Shown in pieces: positions 18,184 to 25,851 of a stretch of DNA of 64,000 nt. Numbering within the stretch: the first letter of the stretch is position 1; every line of letters starts with the position of its first letter. Origin of the DNA: Collinsella sp. 4_8_47FAA (GTDB taxonomy: Bacteria; Actinomycetota; Coriobacteriia; Coriobacteriales; Coriobacteriaceae); NCBI RefSeq assembly GCF_000763055.1, contig NZ_KN214134.1, forward strand, positions 452,909 to 516,908. Direction: 5' to 3'. The notes beneath the pieces are model-generated. The model did no database searches. It was given only the letters and a program-made list of their open reading frames with translations, and was not told where the DNA came from. Both the position numbers and the translations under genes were made by a program.

Positions 18184-18467
18184 ACGTACCGCCTTCGCTC
18201 AATTCTCGTCCGTCCATGATGCGACAAGGGAGCCGAGCAAAAACAGAGCAGGCGGAGATGGAGGAGGACGGCGACCGACCGTCGGCAAGAGTCGGCCGGA
18301 TCGGACTGGCGCCCAGTGCGCGCCGGCGACACGCTCACAGCTGCACACATAGCCGATGTACAAGCTCGCCGCGGCGTTCCCTCGCCCCGCGGTGTGGCGA
18401 TAGAGAAGCACGCCACCCGTCAACGATGGCGCCTCGGTGAAGAAAATCAACGTCTGGGTTACATCCC
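18184..18467. other. Stretch without a recognisable gene
   Basis: About 280 bases of GC-rich DNA. Short frames on both strands lack ribosome sites and family motifs. I see no repeat or hairpin of note. Confidence 0.5.
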
Positions 18468-18496
18468 TTGAAAGGGGCGAAGTCGGCTGCTAAAAT
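18468..18496 (+). promoter_or_regulatory. Strong sigma-70-type promoter before the leader ORF and exporter
   Basis: TTGAAA (18468-18473), exactly 17 bases, TAAAAT (18491-18496). The predicted start site near 18503 leaves only about five bases before the ATG at 18508. Confidence 0.7.
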
Positions 18497-18507
18497 ACCT
18501 CCCCGCT

Positions 18508-18621
18508 ATGAAGGATTTGACCAAAGCATACATCGCAATTCGGCGGCCCCTGGTATACGGGGCCTCTCCTGTTGTTCCCCAAGTGCGCTCTGAGCAGCCG
18601 CTTTCTTCCTGTCGTATCTGA
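18508..18621 (+). CDS. Possible 37-residue leader peptide before the MFS exporter
   Basis: A 37-codon frame begins about 5 bases after the predicted transcription start, so it would be read almost leaderless. It encodes MKDLTKAY, then AIRRPLVYGASPVVP and a polar tail. Within it, ggcccc/ggggcc can pair (18535-18554). After its stop at 18621, tgcacg/cgtgca can form another hairpin before the exporter's ribosome site near 18693. Such arrangements occur where a stalled ribosome controls a drug-resistance gene. I do not recognise the peptide; it could also be a chance frame. Confidence 0.4.
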   Translation: MKDLTKAYIAIRRPLVYGASPVVPQVRSEQPLSSCRI

Positions 18622-18703
18622 TGCACGCATAGCACGTGCATGTTATTTCGCCCGTGGGCCGACGCGCCTTCGGCGAAGAATCGAATAGATACGAAGGAAG
18701 CTT

Positions 18704-20143
18704 ATGTCTGATAATTGTACGGTCGCGCCCGCCAATGGGCGCATTACCGGTACCCAGATCCGCATCGTCGCGGTCGTCGTCCTGGGTGCCTTCTTGGCGC
18801 TACTGAACCAAACGGTGATGTCGCCTGCGCTGCCGGTCATCATGTCCGATTTCGCCATCGATGCCTCGACTGCCCAGTGGATCATGTCCATATACCCGCT
18901 GGTGAGCGGCATCATGGTCCCCGTTTCGGCGTTCCTTATCGACAAGTTCAGCACCCGCGCGCTATTCTTCGGGGCGACGCTGGTGTTCGCGCTGGGCACG
19001 CTGCTGTGCGCCGCAGCCCCTGATTTCCTGTTCCTCATCATCGGTCGCGTGTTGCAAGCGGCGGGCTCAGGCGTGCTCATGCCGCTTGTCTCGGTGGTTC
19101 CCATGCTGGTGTTCCCCGTCGAGAAACGAGGAACGGCTATGGGCATGGCGGGCATCGTCATGTCGGCGGGTCCCGCGGTCGGCCCCGTCGTAGGCGGTGC
19201 GGTGATCGACACGTACGGCTGGCGCACCATGATCGGCGCCATCGTCCCCCTCGCAATTCTCGTGCTGGTGCTGGGCGTGTTCATGCTGAAAAACGTGGGC
19301 GAGCTGAAGAACCCCAAGCTCGACCTGCCCTCGGTCGTCCTCTCCACCATCGCCTTCGGCGGACTTCTCTACGGGTTCTCGAGCGCCTCGTCGATGGGTT
19401 GGGGCAACCCCGTGGTGCTCGGCTCGATCGTCGCGGGTGTCGTGTGCTTGGTGCTGTTCGTCGTACGCCAGGGCAAAATCGAGGACCCGCTGCTTCAACT
19501 GGGCACGCTCAAGACGCGCGAGTTCCGCGTGGCCGCCATCATCGTCACGCTCATCAACGCCGCATGCCTGGTCACCAACACGCTGTTGCCGTTGCTGCTG
19601 CAAACCTCGCTTGGCGCTTCGGCCTTCGAAACCGGCATGGCCATGCTTCCCGCCGCGGCGGTGGGCATCATCATCAGCCCTATCTCCGGCGTGGTGTTCG
19701 ACAAGTTCGGTCCGCGTGCCATCTCGATCGTCGGCCTGGCCCTCATGACCGGCGCCCTGTTCCTGCTCTCGCTTTCGACGGTAAACACGCCCATCTTGGT
19801 GGTTGCGCTGTTCTGCATGCTGCAGTCCGCCGGCCAGTCGCTCGCGAACATGCCGGTGAACACATGGGGTGTCAATGCCTTGAAAAATGACATGATCGCC
19901 CACGGCAACGCCATCGCGAACACCGGCCGCCAGGTCGCCGGCGGTTTGTGCACGGCGCTCATCATCACGGTCATGACAAGCGTCACCGCGTCGGCCGGCG
20001 TCGATGCGAGCATTCAAGTAGCCACCGCCGTGGGCGCGGGCGTCGCTTACAAGGTGTGCGCGGCAATCGGCCTCGTTTCCCTTATCTGCGCCATATTCAG
20101 CGTGCGCACCAAGAAAACCGCACCGAAAACGAAGGAGGCATAA
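18704..20143 (+). CDS. MFS multidrug exporter, DHA2 (EmrB/QacA) type
   Basis: A 479-residue transporter with about 14 predicted membrane helices, typical of the 14-helix DHA2 drug:H+ antiporters. Motifs are LNQTVMSPALPVI in helix 1, QWIMSIYPLVSGIMVPVSAFLIDKFSTR (motif A region) and GPAVGPVVGGAVIDTYGWRTM (motif C, helix 5). It probably pumps toxic organic compounds out of the cell. ATG 18704 follows gaagga. A strong promoter and a possible leader peptide precede it, and a CBS-domain gene follows after 3 bases, so they form an operon. The substrate is unknown. Confidence 0.9.
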   Translation: MSDNCTVAPANGRITGTQIRIVAVVVLGAFLALLNQTVMSPALPVIMSDFAIDASTAQWIMSIYPLVSGIMVPVSAFLIDKFSTRALFFGATLVFALGTLLCAAAPDFLFLIIGRVLQAAGSGVLMPLVSVVPMLVFPVEKRGTAMGMAGIVMSAGPAVGPVVGGAVIDTYGWRTMIGAIVPLAILVLVLGVFMLKNVGELKNPKLDLPSVVLSTIAFGGLLYGFSSASSMGWGNPVVLGSIVAGVVCLVLFVVRQGKIEDPLLQLGTLKTREFRVAAIIVTLINAACLVTNTLLPLLLQTSLGASAFETGMAMLPAAAVGIIISPISGVVFDKFGPRAISIVGLALMTGALFLLSLSTVNTPILVVALFCMLQSAGQSLANMPVNTWGVNALKNDMIAHGNAIANTGRQVAGGLCTALIITVMTSVTASAGVDASIQVATAVGAGVAYKVCAAIGLVSLICAIFSVRTKKTAPKTKEA

Positions 20144-20146
20144 GCG

Positions 20147-20653
20147 ATGTCCGAGATTCTGTCCGAGCGCATCCCGCTCGAGCTCGAGGGGACGCCCGTT
20201 TCGAGCATCATGATTGAAGAGCCGTTCACCTGCACGCAGGATTGCACGATTTCCGACGTGGTGCGCATGCTCGCCGAAAACGAGGTGAGCAGCATGCCCG
20301 TAATCGATGAGCGCAACCAGGTGGTCGGGTTCATCTCCGACGGCGATGTCATGGGAGCCATCGCGCAGCATCGCGCTCACACCATCTTCACGGGCGGCGA
20401 CGCGTCCATGCTGTACTTCGACGATCAGAGCCTTGAGCAGCGCATCGAAGACCTGAAGGATCGCTGCGTCATGGATTTCGCGACGCGCCAGGTAGTGTGT
20501 GCCCGTCCCGAGCAGAGCATCGCCCGCGTCGCCGCGCTGCTGGCGAAGAAGAAGTTCAAGAAGCTTCCTGTGGTTGATGACGAGGGCAAACTCGTGGGGG
20601 TCATCCGCCGCTCCGCCATCACCAAATACATCTTCGGCATCCTTTTCCAATAG
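20147..20653 (+). CDS. Protein with two CBS domains
   Basis: A 168-residue cytosolic protein with two CBS domains: first SSIMIEEPFTCTQDCTISDVVRMLAENEVSSMPVIDE.. GFISDGDVM (about 18-70), second CVMDFATRQVVCARPEQSIARVAALLAKKKFKKLPVVDDEGKLVGVIRR (about 105-160). A CBS pair usually binds adenine nucleotides and senses energy or second messengers. It starts 3 bases after the exporter stop, with the ribosome site inside the exporter's 3' end, so the two are translated together. A role in controlling the exporter is inference. Confidence 0.85.
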   Translation: MSEILSERIPLELEGTPVSSIMIEEPFTCTQDCTISDVVRMLAENEVSSMPVIDERNQVVGFISDGDVMGAIAQHRAHTIFTGGDASMLYFDDQSLEQRIEDLKDRCVMDFATRQVVCARPEQSIARVAALLAKKKFKKLPVVDDEGKLVGVIRRSAITKYIFGILFQ

Positions 20654-20827
20654 GGGCAGGTCGCACTTGAGGCGAACATCTCGAGGCATCGAGCCAGCAA
20701 CTGGACCAGACAACCTTGATACGCACACGCTTTCCCTCGATGCTTCGGTAAGGGGAGCTGCGAAAATCGCAGCACGGGTGATCGGCGCCGCGCCCCCGAA
20801 GGCAAAAGCGAACACGGGAGCGATACG

Positions 20828-21136
20828 ATGGGAAAAGTCCTGGACGAAGATTTGGTTTATGAGATTCTCTCCGTCGTGGCAGAGATTCCGGCGGGATGCG
20901 TCGCCTCGTACGGTCAGATAGCGCGCCTCATCGGCAGGGAGAAAAACTCTCGCCTGGTCGGAGCGGTGCTGAGCGAGGCGGATCGCTACGGCGATTATCC
21001 CTGCCACCGCGTCGTCAACCACGCGGGACGCCTCGCGCCAAACTTCCCCGACCAGCGAGCACTACTGACGGAGGAAGGAGTCGCCTTCCGAGACAACGGC
21101 TGCGTCGACATGAAAAAGCACCAGTGGAACGAGTAG
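20828..21136 (+). CDS. MGMT-like / alkyltransferase-like DNA-binding protein
   Basis: A 102-residue protein equivalent to the C-terminal DNA-binding domain of O6-alkylguanine-DNA alkyltransferase: VASYGQIARLIG (about 26-37), the SRLVGAVL helix, and PCHRVVNHAGRLAP with the acceptor-type Cys in PCHRV, then LLTEEGVAF. Stand-alone proteins of this size are usually alkyltransferase-like proteins that flag lesions for excision repair; many have Trp in place of the Cys, but here the Cys is kept. ATG 20828 is preceded by a gggagcg segment. It follows the CBS gene at 174 bases. Confidence 0.8.
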   Translation: MGKVLDEDLVYEILSVVAEIPAGCVASYGQIARLIGREKNSRLVGAVLSEADRYGDYPCHRVVNHAGRLAPNFPDQRALLTEEGVAFRDNGCVDMKKHQWNE

Positions 21137-21349
21137 CCAGGCAGCGTAGCGTCGAAAGGAGCGACGCCACGGGGAACGACCTGCGCCCCGCCGCCGGACA
21201 ACCTATGGCAAAGTGACACGTCCCACAAAGAGCGGCGCACCAGTACGAGACACGACCGCGACGTAAAAAGACCCTATGATACTCGTAAGCATCTATCTGA
21301 TTGCCCGCCTCGAGGTACCCAAAGAACGAGAGATGCCGAAACCCCTAGA

Positions 21350-21386
21350 CAAAGAAAAAGGTCGGGAGCTTTTATGCTTCCGACCT
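21350..21386 (-). terminator. Minus-strand terminator next to the tRNA remnant
   Basis: On the minus strand aggtcggaagc, a 6-base loop, gctcccgacct, then TTTTTC. Arms lie at 21376-21386 and 21359-21369 with one wobble pair. It would have ended transcription of the tRNA. Confidence 0.8.
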
Positions 21387-21395
21387 GAAGTTTCA

Positions 21396-21446
21396 TGGTC
21401 GCGGGGGGGGCGGATTTGAACCACCGACCTTCGGGTTATGAGGTCG
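21396..21446 (-). pseudogene. 3' half of a tRNA-Met (CAT anticodon): attachment-site remnant
   Basis: The minus strand reads ctCATaacccgaaggtc, then the T arm ggtgg-ttcaaat-ccgcc, a C-rich acceptor strand and a 3' CCA at 21396-21398. The D arm and 5' acceptor strand are missing: the upstream sequence has no D loop and no partner for the acceptor. The acceptor carries about two extra C in an 8-base run. Together with the integrase remnant nearby, this is the tRNA 3' fragment left by a tRNA-integrating element. Confidence 0.7.
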
Positions 21447-21471
21447 CTACGACGTTGTTTCATTCAGACAT

Positions 21472-21650
21472 TTCGACCTAAATTGAAGTCAATATAACTC
21501 CAGGTCATTTGATGTTTTCATAGATTTACGAAAGAAAAGTACGCGGAATAATTCGACCCAAATTCGACCCACAACGAGCTTGAAAGCGGTCAGGCGGAGC
21601 ATTACCCTTGGGGTGTGACCCCACGCAGGGCCCACCACCAAGGGTAATGC
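21472..21650. repeat. Integrase-side repeats and hairpin
   Basis: The motif TTCGACCYAAATT occurs at 21472-21484 and 21552-21564, with a third partial copy (ttcgaccca) at 21563-21571. A hairpin, gcattaccctt (21599-21609) / aagggtaatgc (21640-21650), follows. The repeats could be arm-type integrase sites; this is inference from position. No gene lies between 21137 and 21723. Confidence 0.4.
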
Positions 21651-21723
21651 CCACCCGCCCCAGCCCTTTGCGCCATTCCGCGCAACCGAGCGCGATTCTC
21701 AGGCACTTCAGGCAAGGAACACG

Positions 21724-22624
21724 ATGAACGACCGACCTCTCGTCATAGGCAAAGGAACGAAGCAACGCCGCGACAAATACACGTGGCGCTACCGTCACAG
21801 CCTCGGCAAGGATCCGATCACGGGCAAATACCGCTATTCGCCGTGGCAGACCATACATACCACCAAAAGCCGAGAGGTCGACGCCGCGCTCGAAGCCTAC
21901 AAGGCAGAACTCAACAGCGGCACCTACGTCCAAAAATCGAGGGACACCGTCGGCTCGTACGCAAAAAAGTTCCACGACAACCGCGAAGGAACCATCACGC
22001 CGCTCGCCTACTCGACATCCTACTCAATCGAGAACCGGACGCGCACATCACATGCGTGATGCTCATGCTCGACACCGACATGAGAAGGGCAGAAGCCCTC
22101 GGGATGACGTGGTCCGATGTCTCCGTCGAGAACAGAAGCATCCTCATTGAGCAGCAGTTCGCGGCCGATCGAAGCGTTCGCTCGCCCAAAAGCAAGAAAA
22201 GCGTGCGGAGGATCTCGATAAGCGAGACGCTGACGTCGTATCTCGAATTCTGGAAAAAGGAGCAGGCCCGCGAAATGGAAGCCTTCGGCCTGGAACAAGT
22301 CAAAGGCACTCCGCTCGTCCACTCATTCGAACGAACGAAAGACAGGCATCCCCAAGTCAACTTCATGGACCTGAATGGGTTTTCGCGCTGGTCCAGAAAC
22401 TTCAGCGTCGAGAACGGGTTCGACAAGTTCGAAGGCGTTCGAACATACCATTATGTGAAGGAAACTGTCGACGGGGAAACGATTTCGAAGCGTTATGAGC
22501 ATAAAGAGTGGCTCGAATTGAGGGATTACCTCAGGAAGCATCCCAAGGTTCGCGAGGCGAGGCATATCAGCACATATGAGAGCGAGCACCTTCCTTACGG
22601 ATATTCGGGCCTATCGAGCCACAC
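21724..22624 (+). pseudogene. Tyrosine recombinase (integrase) remnant, deleted and frameshifted
   Basis: The first frame (21724-22059) encodes an integrase N-terminus: KYTWRYRHSLGKDPITGKYRYSPWQTI and KSREVDAALEAYKAEL, an arm-binding domain. It is joined near 22000-22056 to another frame beginning LLNREPDAH and MLMLDTDMRRAEALGMTWSDV, the start of the catalytic domain with its first Arg. The core-binding domain between them is missing. The later catalytic HxLR and Tyr blocks are absent: after about 22440 the frame reads RTYHYVKETVDGETISKRY, unlike integrases. The gene is dead; it marks the former mobile element at the tRNA-Met site. Confidence 0.75.
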
Positions 22625-22680
22625 CGCTACTGCCGCTACTGCCGCTACTGCCCGCCAGCTTCCGAACCAGCGGGCGGTAG
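22625..22680. repeat. Triplicated 9-mer and hairpin in the element remnant
   Basis: The unit cgctactgc is repeated three times in tandem near 22625-22651 and runs into a stem gctactgcccgc / gcgggcggtagc (one wobble) around 22644-22681. Confidence 0.6.
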
Positions 22681-22750
22681 CAGCACCCCGAACATCTCGC
22701 CGACAGCGCAGAGAGTCGTCGACCTGGCGGCCAAGGCCGACATCGAGGAC

Positions 22751-22993
22751 GTGATGCTGTGCGACCTGCCCGGCGTCCTGTCCTTCCTAGGGCTGCCACC
22801 TGAGACGGAGATGCCGCCGGGCAACAAGGGGAAGACGAAGCTCAAGAAGCTCTACAGGAAGGTGGCGCCGAACAAGGCATACCACTCCGGCGAGCGCGCC
22901 AAGGATTTGATCTCGCACCTCGACATGGCAGAGATCAGGGCATCGGCGCCCGTCCCGCTCGGAGAGATAGACAGAGCGGTCGTAAGCGGCTGA
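22751..22993 (+). CDS. Unrecognised fragment in the element remnant
   Basis: A frame, open from about 22625 through the repeat, has sensible coding character from about 22685: STPNISPTAQRVVDLAAKAD, then VMLCDLPGVLSFLGLPPE, KTKLKKLYRKVAPN and a C-terminus ending GEIDRAVVSG. It looks like a helical, charged protein tail, possibly the 3' end of a larger gene fused to the repeats. I do not recognise a family. GTG 22751 is given only as the first start-like codon; there is no good ribosome site. A terminator follows 31 bases after the stop. Confidence 0.35.
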   Translation: MMLCDLPGVLSFLGLPPETEMPPGNKGKTKLKKLYRKVAPNKAYHSGERAKDLISHLDMAEIRASAPVPLGEIDRAVVSG

Positions 22994-23023
22994 TGTAACT
23001 TCTGACACCCTAGAACTTACATC

Positions 23024-23054
23024 GAGCCCCGATTTTTGAGCTCGGGGCTCTTTT
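23024..23054 (+). terminator. Terminator closing the element remnant
   Basis: Stem gagccccga / tcggggctc (23024-23032, 23042-23050) followed by TTTT. Confidence 0.8.
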
Positions 23055-23073
23055 CGTCTAGATTGGGGACGCA

Positions 23074-23207
23074 TGGCCGGACGAAAACAATTTGCGTTTG
23101 GTAATAAGCGTACGAAAGCGCAATTTATGTCTTAATTCCGTACGCAAATCAAGACGAAAATCGTTTACGTCTGCTTTAAATCCGTACGAAAACGGTTTTC
23201 GTCTTGC
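23074..23207. repeat. Short repeats with gtacg and acgaaaa cores
   Basis: The pentamer gtacg occurs at least three times (around 23109, 23140, 23187) and acgaaaa-type blocks at least four times; two of these face each other, aagacgaaaatcg and cggttttcgtctt, and can pair around 23151-23207. The stretch is AT-rich against its surroundings and ends at the stop of the ATPase gene. Function unknown. Confidence 0.45.
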
Positions 23208-23223
23208 AGGGCAGTTGCCGTTT

Positions 23224-24315
23224 CTACAGTTCAACTTCCAGTTCGGCTTTGTGCTCGTAGAGGTAGTCGCGCATGTAGGGGATGGCAAATGAGACCTTGC
23301 CGTACGAGGGAGCCTCGATAATCGATTCTCTTAACAGGCGGCTGCGGACGGAACTCACCTGTTGAGGCGTTTTGTTTAGGGCATCGGCAACCATGCTGGT
23401 CGAGCTCGTCTGCCCCAAAGATGCCATGCTCAGCAGATAAGCGATGCACGTGGGCGGAATGCACTGTAGCGCGGGCTCAATCACCATGGCACAGAAGCGT
23501 TCGCGTGCCGTTGCAATGCCGCGCTCGGCTTCTTCTTCTCCAATAATCGCTGTATGTGCGCGTCTCGCCAACTGCCATGCGTAGTATCCAACGAGTTGGA
23601 TCATGAAAGGATAACCTTGCGTTGCCTCGGCAAGTTGGCCGGCAATACCTGGCTGCAACTCCATGCCAGACGCTTCAATGGTTTCCTCGAGGGAGTACGA
23701 CACTTCGGTTACTGCCACAGCCTTCAGGTCAAAGGGGAGGGCACGGCGCAAAAACGTAAGTGTCTTTCCGTTGATGATGCTTTCAATCATCGAAGGCAGC
23801 CCAGCAAAAACAAAGGCGATATCAAGGTCTTCGCCGATAACCTGCTGAATCGCAATGGAGAGCGTTCGGACCTCATCGAGCTCTGCGTCTTGAACCTCGT
23901 CGAGAGTGATGAGCAGGCCATTTCCATTCTTGGATATTGTCTGTCTCATGGCGTCGCGTAGCGATGGGCCGATTCGCTCAATATCTATGCTGCCGATGGA
24001 TATGCCAGCTACGGTGGGCTCAAATCTGGCGTGTTTTGCCTGGAATTTGGGCTGCAGCTGTTCGAGAATGCGCTGGCAAAGTCCCTCGGTTGCGACCTCT
24101 TTTATGACCGTCCAGCCACGGCTTTGCGCCAAACGTGAGCACTCGTCAAGGAGGACCGTCTTGCCCGTTCCACGGACGCCGGCTATGCGCATTAGGCGCC
24201 CCGGGGCACCAGGCCCGTTGGTGAGGCCTTCACTGAATTCTTCGAGTACATCTTCGCGGCCGATAATCGTGGGAGGTGTTTTACCTGCTGTGGGCTTAAA
24301 AGGGTTTGTTTGCAT
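23224..24315 (-). CDS. AAA ATPase of the ORC/Cdc6-like (AAA_16) type
   Basis: A 363-residue ATP-binding protein. IIGREDVLEEFSEGL is followed by Walker A GVRGTGKTVLL (about 46-56), Walker B LLITLDEVQD (about 134-143), a sensor segment FVFAGLPS (about 168), and a C-terminal winged helix (about 290-363) with VADALNKTPQQVSSVRSRLL. Proteins of this shape occur alone in many bacteria, often in accessory regions, and their job is unknown; a DNA-binding or defence-related switch is possible. ATG 24315 follows aaaggcgg. Seven 10-bp repeats lie directly upstream. Confidence 0.8.
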   Translation of the reverse strand: MQTNPFKPTAGKTPPTIIGREDVLEEFSEGLTNGPGAPGRLMRIAGVRGTGKTVLLDECSRLAQSRGWTVIKEVATEGLCQRILEQLQPKFQAKHARFEPTVAGISIGSIDIERIGPSLRDAMRQTISKNGNGLLITLDEVQDAELDEVRTLSIAIQQVIGEDLDIAFVFAGLPSMIESIINGKTLTFLRRALPFDLKAVAVTEVSYSLEETIEASGMELQPGIAGQLAEATQGYPFMIQLVGYYAWQLARRAHTAIIGEEEAERGIATARERFCAMVIEPALQCIPPTCIAYLLSMASLGQTSSTSMVADALNKTPQQVSSVRSRLLRESIIEAPSYGKVSFAIPYMRDYLYEHKAELEVEL

Positions 24316-24330
24316 GTGAGCCGCCTTTGC

Positions 24331-24400
24331 TCAAGATATAGCAAGATATAGCAAAGTATAGCAAGATATAGCAAAGTATAGTGAGATATAGCAACGTATA
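24331..24400. repeat. Seven tandem 10-bp repeats upstream of the AAA ATPase gene
   Basis: Seven units in exact 10-base register: tcaagatata, gcaagatata, gcaaagtata, gcaagatata, gcaaagtata, gtgagatata, gcaacgtata. They start 16 bases before the ATPase start codon (minus strand) and reach to 85 bases, so they overlap the expected promoter. The one-turn period puts every TATA on the same face of the helix. Confidence 0.9.
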
Positions 24401-24401
24401 G

Positions 24402-24818
24402 CGCTGTTCGCGGGTTCTTACGGTGGTGCTATTTTCCGAATGCCGCGCGGATAAAGCGCTGGGCGAACAGCTTGTTGGCAACTCACGAGGGCTCGGGGTG
24501 CCAATTTGGGGTGCAGTAGTGCTGCGCCACGAAAAGGGCCTATCTACTACGTTTAAGCCGCAGAGGTCAACCATAGCCGGCTTTTTCGAAAATCGACAAG
24601 CTGTCTACCTGCGGTTTTGTTTTCACGGTTTTCGGTATGGCCGAGGCTATCCATGTTAACGTAGTAGATGGGCCACTTTTGTGGTAAGGGGGCCGATCTG
24701 CGGGCCAGGGTAGCTAAAAGAGCCTCGTCCCAAAAAGACTGATTGGGAGCTGGGGCGTGTCGATGCGATAGTATTGCATGGTGGTATTCGACTAACCGAG
24801 GACTTATCCGAGGGCTTT
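24402..24818. other. Gap with an imperfect long inverted repeat
   Basis: No gene is supported. Around 24531-24555 and 24656-24680 imperfect inverted arms occur (ggcctatctactacgtt against aacgtagtagatgggcc, one mismatch in the core), about 100 bases apart. The gap also holds the promoter region of the GntR gene. Confidence 0.5.
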
Positions 24819-25511
24819 ATGGAACAACACCAGCATTATCAGAGCCTGCAAGACCAGGCGTACAACGCATTGCGCTCCAAGATCATCTATGCCGAGCTCA
24901 AGCCCGGCACGCGCCTTTCGGCGATTGGTCTGGAAAAGGAGACGGGAATCGGGCGCACGCCCATTCGCGAATCCTTTGTGCGCCTGCGTGAGCAGGAGCT
25001 GGTGGAAACGCGTCCCAAAAGCGGCACCTATGTCTCAAAAATCAGCATGGAGCGCGCCGAGAACGCCTGTTTCTTGCGCGAGAAGCTCGAGAGAAGCGTG
25101 CTTATTAAATGCTGTTCGGCTGCTACGTCCGAGCAAAAGCAGCGGCTCGAGCAGATTCTTGCCGAGTCCGAGTCGCTCGACCATAGCGAAACGCGTCGCT
25201 TTTTCGATCTGGACAACCTGTTCCATGAGACGTGTTTTGAGATTGCCGGCCGTCACATGTTGTGGGATTGGATGAAGAGCGTCAACACACATTTTGAGCG
25301 ATACAACTGGTTGCGTATGGTGTCGCAGGACCTGGATTGGGAGCCGATTCGTCGGCAGCATCGCCGGATTCTCGAGGCCATTAAGAGGGGCGATACCGAT
25401 GCGGCGAGCTATCTGGCAGAGACGCACTTGCACCTGATGCCCGAGGAGCAGGGCCCGGTTATCGCCTTGCATCCCGACTATTTTGAGCTGTCCAAAGACT
25501 CGGCCATCTAA
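24819..25511 (+). CDS. GntR-family regulator, FadR/FCD type
   Basis: A 230-residue regulator. The N-terminal winged helix (about 10-75) reads QAYNALRSKIIYAELKPG, then GIGRTPIRESFVRLREQELVETRPKSGTYVS; the C-terminal FCD domain (about 85-215) has LDNLFHETCFEIAG and RRQHRRILEAIKRGDTDAASYLAETHLHL. FCD regulators bind carboxylates such as sugar acids. I chose ATG 24819 because a cgaggg segment precedes it; the frame extends upstream to 24774. It lies next to KDPG aldolase and KDG kinase, so hexuronate or gluconate control is likely. Confidence 0.88.
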   Translation: MEQHQHYQSLQDQAYNALRSKIIYAELKPGTRLSAIGLEKETGIGRTPIRESFVRLREQELVETRPKSGTYVSKISMERAENACFLREKLERSVLIKCCSAATSEQKQRLEQILAESESLDHSETRRFFDLDNLFHETCFEIAGRHMLWDWMKSVNTHFERYNWLRMVSQDLDWEPIRRQHRRILEAIKRGDTDAASYLAETHLHLMPEEQGPVIALHPDYFELSKDSAI

Positions 25512-25525
25512 TCAATCCCCATATA

Positions 25526-25592
25526 AGTTGCGGTGAAATAGGGACTGTTTTGCGGCCTGGGTGGCGCAAACAGTCCCTATTTCACCGCAACT
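25526..25592. repeat. Intergenic palindrome, family A variant, copy 3
   Basis: Arms begin agttgcggtgaaatagggac (from 25526) and end gtccctatttcaccgcaact (to 25592). It pairs over about 28 bases, longer than copies 1 and 2, with a different short loop. Confidence 0.8.
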
Positions 25593-25617
25593 GCGTTGGG
25601 GCGTAACCGGGGCACAA

Positions 25618-25847
25618 AGCTGCGGCGCCGCTTGGAGGAAAAGACCGGAAGCAAGGGTCCATTCCTCCAGACGGCGCCGCAGCTGTTTTGATGGCTCGGT
25701 TTTTGTCGATGTGGCTCAACTGGGCGCGGTTGCCAGCCGAGTAGGCAAAGCGGCTCGGGGGCGTGTCGCTTCCGTCACGTTCTATCAGCATACAAGACGG
25801 TTTTGGTTCTTGTTCGTGACGGAAACGGCGCGCTTCCGAGCCGCTTT
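25618..25847. repeat. Two large hairpins between the GntR and eda genes
   Basis: First: agctgcggcgccg (25618-25630) / cggcgccgcagct (25672-25684), with an inner ggagga/tcctcc and a short T run. Second: aaagcggctcgg (from 25747) / ccgagccgcttt (to 25847), with inner cttccgtcacg/cgtgacggaa arms. They follow the family A copy, giving three hairpins in a row. Confidence 0.75.
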
Positions 25848-25851
25848 AAAA

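Noticed and set aside
21396-21446. A functional tRNA-Met gene
   Set aside because: The 5' half with the D arm is absent and the acceptor strand has extra bases, so it cannot fold as a tRNA.
24331-24400. A CRISPR array
   Set aside because: The units are 10 bases long with no spacers, and no cas gene is present in the window.
24423-24659. Open frame of 78 codons before the GntR gene
   Set aside because: No ribosome site, no motif, and it overlaps the imperfect inverted repeat; its composition is not that of coding DNA here.
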